From NCBI RefSeq assembly GCF_020520425.1, contig NC_079492.1, positions 102,893,157 through 102,957,156 of the forward strand: 64,000 nt of DNA. The letters are read 5' to 3'. Shown here one piece after another: positions 58,964-64,000 of this stretch (its first letter is position 1; the number at the start of each line of letters is the position of its first letter). The notes beneath the pieces are model-generated. The model worked only from the letters and a program-made list of their open reading frames with translations. It did no database searches and was not told where the DNA came from. Source of the stretch: Spinacia oleracea. Lineage: Eukaryota; Streptophyta; Magnoliopsida; Caryophyllales; Amaranthaceae. A program made the translations under genes and the position numbers.

Positions 58964-60332
58964 TGAAGGAAATAATGCCCTTGGTCCAAGTATGCATTCT
59001 ATGTTAAGTCTAATAAATGCGGTTCAGTATTAATTAACAAGTTAATAATTCAGTGAGATCAAGTGAGCTGAATGCCTAGCTAGAGGCCGCTTCAGTTCAA
59101 GTGGAATTAATGATATTAATCCACAGCTTACTCTTGACTGAACCCGTAGGGTCACACAAATAGTACGTAAACGGATCAAGTATTTAATGGCATTAAATAC
59201 TCCATCTATGGATATTCGGAATCGACGGATCTTGGTTTCAGTGGGAGCTGAGATCGTCACAGGCAAGAAATGAATACTCCGGAAACGATGATATTGCCGG
59301 AAACGGAAATATGGATCGTATCGGAAATATAAATATTATCCAAGCCGTAGATGTTGCCGGAAACAGAAACATGGTACGTATCGGAAATGGGAATATTGCC
59401 AGAATCGGAAATATTGCAGGAAACGGAAATATTGTCAGAATCGGAAATATTATCGGAATCGGAAAATAATTCCGGAAACGGAAATATTAAATATTTGTTC
59501 GAAACGGAAATTGATTCTGGAATCGGAAATATTAAATATTGTTCGTATCGGAAATGAATTCCGGAATCGGGAATTTAATCGGAAGCGTATCGTACGAATT
59601 AGCATCGGACGAGGCCCGCTAGACGAAGGCCCAGCATGAAGCCAGGCCGTCGCCCAGCGAGCCAACGCGCACCATCGCACGCCAAGCCTCGACCAGGCCC
59701 AGCGCAAGGCCAGGCCCAGCCAAGGCCTTGGGCGCGCGCGCGAGAGCGCAGCAGTGGGCCGAGCGCTGTGCGCCTAGCGTGGGCCGGAAGGCTTGCGCGG
59801 GTGTACGGTGCTCGTGCAATGCTTGTGCGGGAATCCTGAAGCAATCAGGATTCGAAGTGTGATTAAATCCTAAAACTATTAGATAATAATTATTTAATTA
59901 GAGTCTTAGTAGGGTTATAATTAAATAAATTAGTATCCTAATAGGATTCCAAAACCCTTTCCATAACTCTATAAATAGGTGCCTAGGGTCACATATTTAC
60001 ATAGATTATTCAAGTATTCAAAGTGAGTTTTTGAGAGAAAATTCAGACACATTCCTTGACTAAAAGTGCCGAAAATCTTTAGTACCTTAAGGGCGATTCT
60101 AGTTGGTCAATCTTAAGGCGGATCCGGACGTGCTGTGGACTATCTACGGAGGGACGACACTTGGAGTCCTAAAGACTTGTTCTTGTTCGGTTCGGGCGCA
60201 GCTAGGGAAGGCACGCAACAAAGAGTATGCATCTAAACTATGCTATATGATTATGTGTAAATAATATGTATTCCTGGCTTAATGGTTGTTTCCGCATGAT
60301 TTATGAATTGTCATATGTATCATAACCTAACA
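58964..60332 (+). repeat. 5' LTR of A2
   Basis: Starts TGAAGGAAATAATGCCC and ends CCTAACA. It contains a TATA-like CTATAAATA (59969-59977) and the GGAAACGGAAATATT-type array (about 59280-59585). More diverged from the A1 LTRs in the GC-rich part (59600-59850). Confidence 0.9.
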
Positions 60333-60333
60333 G

Positions 60334-60347
60334 TGGTATCACGAGCC
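60334..60347 (+). other. Primer-binding site of A2
   Basis: TGGTATCACGAGCC, identical to the A1 site, two bases after the LTR end. Confidence 0.75.
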
Positions 60348-61129
60348 TCTTATTATTTTCATAATCTAAATTGCATGAACATGGTTAAATAATACAAATT
60401 TGCAAGAATTAAAAGGGGTGATTAATTTTCGTAATTGTTAATTAATTGCAAATTGCGTTTATTTAATTATACGTACGCAGTTTTTCGGCAGTTTCTTCGT
60501 TACTCATCCGAATTGAGTGATTTTTGTGTCAATTCCGCATGTAAAAGGCATTCTAAAATTTTGACAAAAAATAGTATTTTTCTGCCGAACCCAGAATTCT
60601 CAAATTCGAAGCCTAACTATGACTTTTCGAAGGTTTTAGTTTTTCGAATGCAAAATTTCGTAAATTTAAGATGTTAAATTAAATATTTGCGATTCTTGTT
60701 GATAAATCTTGAATTTTTGATTGACCTACTGTATATGTTTAACAAGTTTGAATGCCTAGCCTTGTTAATTATGCAATCTAATTTGTAATTATGATTAATT
60801 TGTTGAAAATTAGAATGATTTAGAATTAATTTGATTTTCATAATTAATTATAATTTAATTAGAAACCTATGATTAAAAACCACCATAAAAATTGTAAATT
60901 TATGATAAATTTTAAATTTTTATGACCTAGGCTTGAATCCATGATTATCGGAAATCAATTGAATAATAAATTTTTGATTTTTCGCCCTAAAATTATGAAA
61001 TTAATATTATTTATTAATTTGTCATTAATTTTAAATATAAATTTTTAAATTTTATGCGATTCGTTCATAAAACTTGCACGCACAAAGCAATGGACGCTTC
61101 GTGTTACCCTTAAGGGGTGTTGTATAGTG

Positions 61130-61690
61130 CGGGCATGCGACGACGAGCAAGGGAGCTCGTCGCCCATGCGGCACGAATGCAATGAGCAAGGGCATGGTGC
61201 ACGAGCACAAGGCAGCAGCCCTGCCTTGTGTCGTGGGCCACGAGCTATGGACGAATGGGCATGGGCGAAGGCAAGGCACGGCAGTCGCGTGTGGGCAGCA
61301 AGCGAGCTGCGCCACAACGCGCACTGCCTCGCGCAAGCGCGCGCAGCCTCGCACTGCCTCGCACTGCCTCGCACTGCCTCGCCACAACGTGCCACGAGCG
61401 CTGCGCCCAGCGTCGATCGCGCGCAGCGAGCAATTGCTTGCGCACAGCGAGCGATGGCTCGCGTGCATCGAGCGCTAGAGCGCGCGCAGCGAGCGATGGC
61501 GAGCGCGCACAGCGAGCGATGGCTCGCGTGCAACGAGCGCTGGCGCGCGCGCAGCGAGCACCAACTTGTGCGATGGCTTGCGATGGGTAGATGCAGCAGC
61601 TATGCGACGAGCGCATGGGCTGCGCACACATGGCCAACGATGGCTGTGTGCGTGTGGCCCATGGGCGTGCGATGCGTAGGGTGTTTGCGT
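61130..61690 (+). repeat. GC-rich repeat island in the A2 leader
   Basis: Contains four copies of a CTCGCACTGC decamer (about 61347-61383) and degenerate CAGCGAGCGATGGCTCGCGT units (about 61425-61560). It replaces the regular 48-bp array found in A1. Long frames on both strands are composition artefacts. Confidence 0.8.
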
Positions 61691-62010
61691 TGCGATTAGA
61701 TCGTTTTGAATGTTTAATTTGAAATTTTTAGTTCACGTAATTTAAATTAATTTTAAAATTAATAATTTAAATTATTTTCTTGGATTTTAATTTTGAATAT
61801 TGTAATTATAATAAATTTTATTTATTCTAATTATTTTACTAAAATTAAAATCATGAATTAATTTAAATACGACTGAAATCAAATTAAAATTTTTTGGATT
61901 CAATAATAAATTTATATGGGCTTTAAATTTTAATTAAATTTGTATGTTTCCGGTTAGACTTGAAATACATTTTTATGTTTAAAATTAGTAAAGCATATGA
62001 ATTTATTAGT

Positions 62011-64000
62011 AAACTCCGACCAGGGACCATTTTCAACCTTTGACATTCAAGTTCACTTGATAGACATTTCTTAGTCACAGGACTGGTCCTGACAGTCTAT
62101 CTTGAATATATCGTCTAATTGAAGGGACTCATCATTTAATAAACCACAAATTAAATGGAAAAATGAATTCTTTTCATTTATTGTGAATGATTAACCAATA
62201 ATGTTTTACAAAGATTTAAACTCTAAAACTTTAAAATATTAAACAGAGACATCAAAGCCATTCTCCAATATGCTTGATTCCCATAGCTGCAGTGTGCGAG
62301 TTGTGCTTCGCTTGCGGCAGAGGTTTAGTCAATGGATCTGATATGTTGTCATCAGTTCTAATTTTGCTTATCTCGACTTCTTTTCTTTCAACGAACTCTC
62401 GTAGAAGGTGAAATCTACGAAGTACATGCTTGACTCTCTGGTGGTGTCTAGGCTCCTTTGCCTGTGCAATAGCTCCGTTATTGTCACAATACAGGGCTAT
62501 TGGTCCTTTAATGGAGGGGACTACACCAAGTTCACCTATGAACTTCCTTAGCCATATAGCTTCCTTTGCTGCTTCATGTGCAGCAATGTACTCCGCTTCA
62601 GTTGTAGAATCCGCAATGGTGCTTTGCTTAGCACTTTTCCAGCTTACTGCTCCTCCGTTGAGGCAGAAGACAAACCCAGACTGTGATCTGAAATCATCTT
62701 TGTCGGTTTCGAAACTTGCGTCCGTATAGCCTTTAACAATTAATTCATCATCTCCACCATAGACCAGGAAGTCATCTTTGTGCCTTTTCAGGTACTTCAG
62801 AATGTTCTTGGCAGCAGTCCAATGCGCCTCTACTGGGTCTGACTGGTATCTGCTCGTAGCACTGAGTGCGTACGCAACATCCGGGCGTGTACATATCATA
62901 GCATACATTATTGAACCAATCAATGATGCATATGGAATCCCATTCATTCGTCTACGCTCATCAAGTGTTTTTGGGCACTGAGTCTTGCTTAGAGTCATTC
63001 CATGAGACATGGGTAGGTAGCCTCGCTTGGAGTCCGCCATCTTGAACCTATCAAGCACCTTATTGATATAAGTGCTTTGACTAAGTCCAATCATCTTTTT
63101 AGATCTATCTCTGTAAATCTTGATGCCCAATATGTACTGTGCTTCTCCTAGATCTTTCATCGAAAAACATTTCCCAAGCCAAATCTTGACAGAGTTCAAC
63201 ATAGGAATGTCATTTCCGATAAGTAATATGTCGTCGACATATAATACTAGGAAAGCAATTTTGCTCCCACTGACCTTCTTGTATACACAAGATTCGTCTG
63301 CGTTCTTGATGAAACCAAAGTCACTGACTGCTTCATCAAAACGTATATTCCAGCTCCTGGATGCCTGCTTCAATCCGTAGATTGACTTCTTTAGCTTGCA
63401 TACCTTTTTAGCATTCTTTGGATCCTCAAAACCTTCAGGTTGTGTCATAAACACAGTTTCTGTTAAAATGCCGTTTAAGAAAGCAGTTTTGACATCCATC
63501 TGCCATATTTCGTAATCGTAATATGCAGCGATTGCTAACATTATCCGAATAGACTTTAGCATTGCAACTGGTGAAAAGGTTTCATCGTAATCCACACCGT
63601 GGACTTGCCTGTAACCTTTTGCAACCAATCTAGCTTTGAAAACTTCAAGTTTCCCATCCTTGTCCTTTTTCAGTTTGAAAACCCATTTGCTTCCAATGGC
63701 TTGGTAGCCATCTGGCAAATCGACCAAATCCCATACTTGGTTTTCAGACATGGAGTCTAATTCAGATTGCATGGCTTCTTGCCATTGCTTGGAGCTAGGG
63801 CTCGTCATAGCTTGTTTGTAAGTCGCAGGTTCATCACTTTCAAGTAATAGAACGTCATAGCTCTCGTTCGTCAAAATACCTAAGTACCTTTCCGGTTGAG
63901 ATCTATATCTTTGCGATCTACGCGGGGTAACATTTCTAGATTGACCATGATTCTCACCAGATTCTTCTAAAGATCTCTGAGTTTCATCCTGAATGTCATC
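62011..64000 (-). mobile_element. 3' portion of a minus-strand Copia (A3), continues off the window
   Basis: Carries a pol 3' end and about 240 bp of 3' untranslated sequence that matches A1 (about 9580-9715, reverse orientation), including AGACTGTCAGGACCAGTCCT. It ends abruptly at the junction with A2. Confidence 0.85.
62252..64000 (-). CDS. Copia A3 reverse transcriptase and RNase H (partial, open frame)
   Basis: The frame is open from the window edge to a stop at 62252, about 580 codons. From the N-terminal side it shows a pre-RT linker (SRNVTPRRSQRYRS), RT motifs KWVFKLKKDKDG, KARLVAKGYRQVHGVDYDET and [11 protein letters not shown] (about 63228-63260), LGKCFSMKDLGEAQYILG, and RNase H with [15 protein letters not shown] and STTEAEYIAAHEAAKEAIW. 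The end is LTKPLPQAKH...[10 protein letters not shown]. No stop or shift interrupts it within the window. The true start lies beyond 64000; the apparent start near 63874 is a TTG and only an internal codon. It is closely related to the B pol and is the only undamaged Copia RT/RNase H region here. Confidence 0.93.
   Translation of the reverse strand, partial: DDIQDETQRSLEESGENHGQSRNVTPRRSQRYRSQPERYLGILTNESYDVLLLESDEPATYKQAMTSPSSKQWQEAMQSELDSMSENQVWDLVDLPDGYQAIGSKWVFKLKKDKDGKLEVFKARLVAKGYRQVHGVDYDETFSPVAMLKSIRIMLAIAAYYDYEIWQMDVKTAFLNGILTETVFMTQPEGFEDPKNAKKVCKLKKSIYGLKQASRSWNIRFDEAVSDFGFIKNADESCVYKKVSGSKIAFLVLYVDDILLIGNDIPMLNSVKIWLGKCFSMKDLGEAQYILGIKIYRDRSKKMIGLSQSTYINKVLDRFKMADSKRGYLPMSHGMTLSKTQCPKTLDERRRMNGIPYASLIGSIMYAMICTRPDVAYALSATSRYQSDPVEAHWTAAKNILKYLKRHKDDFLVYGGDDELIVKGYTDASFETDKDDFRSQSGFVFCLNGGAVSWKSAKQSTIADSTTEAEYIAAHEAAKEAIWLRKFIGELGVVPSIKGPIALYCDNNGAIAQAKEPRHHQRVKHVLRRFHLLREFVERKEVEISKIRTDDNISDPLTKPLPQAKHNSHTAAMGIKHIGEWL

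Larger units (their letters stand above)
58964..62007 (+). mobile_element. 5' portion of Copia A2 (family A)
   Basis: A full 5' LTR (58964-60332), PBS (60334-60347) and leader, colinear with A1 up to GAATTTATT at about 62007, where homology stops abruptly. CTATC (58959-58963) would be one half of its TSD. The element continues as inverted sequence (A3) rather than its own body. Confidence 0.88.

Noticed and set aside
61045..61699. Several 80-190 codon frames in the A2 leader
   Set aside because: Same type of GC-rich repeat island, with no conserved protein between A1 and A2.

Overview
This is nuclear DNA of a flowering plant. It holds two spliced, intron-rich genes, both on the minus strand, in a matrix of nested LTR retrotransposons, a LINE and several DNA transposons. 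Gene structures and element types fit a eudicot. I cannot place the species from sequence alone; a Caryophyllales plant is only a guess. I see no bacterial operon, CRISPR array, rRNA gene or tRNA gene. Exon borders below were read by hand from splice sites, reading phase and family conservation. Element borders come from terminal repeats, target-site duplications (TSDs), primer-binding sites (PBS) and polypurine tracts (PPT).

Layout. 1-13929 is a three-level LTR-element nest. A non-autonomous Copia (A1, 1352-11724) sits in the LTR of a minus-strand Gypsy-type element (E, LTR 1201-13002). E in turn sits in the end of a plus-strand chromodomain Gypsy (F, 13003-13929). 14727-26197 is a 13-exon cytosolic enolase gene of the ENO3/ENOC type (474 aa). 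Its 7.3-kb second intron is filled with a hAT element, a Gypsy remnant and a 5'-truncated Copia (D) that carries its own hAT MITE. 26407-27548 upstream of enolase holds MITEs and a GGGTCGGGT-rich repeat. 27682-37718 is a roughly 10-kb Mutator-like (MULE) unit with a 9-bp TSD. A 5.8-kb LINE landed in its left inverted repeat, and its body holds a second MULE, a solo Copia LTR and smaller elements. 38120-39972 is a long Stowaway/mariner-type element. 40263-46195 is a 9-coding-exon neutral ceramidase gene (783 aa) with an inferred 5' UTR intron. 47551-49455 is a decayed Copia with a tiny 172-bp LTR (C). 49487-58909 is a nearly intact Copia (B), whose single long reading frame is broken only by two TAG codons. 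58964-62007 is the 5' half of another family-A Copia (A2). It is joined head-on to a minus-strand Copia 3' half (A3, 62011-64000) with an open reverse transcriptase/RNase H frame that runs off the window.

How it fits together. The two host genes are unrelated housekeeping genes (glycolysis; sphingolipid turnover), and nothing suggests joint regulation. Almost everything else is mobile DNA. The most informative observations are the exact TSD-defined nesting order, the evidence that A1 moved as a non-autonomous element possibly served by an A3-like partner, the near-intact Copia B, two GC-AG introns in enolase and an altered residue next to a metal ligand of enolase. I did not find a convincing undescribed biological system.
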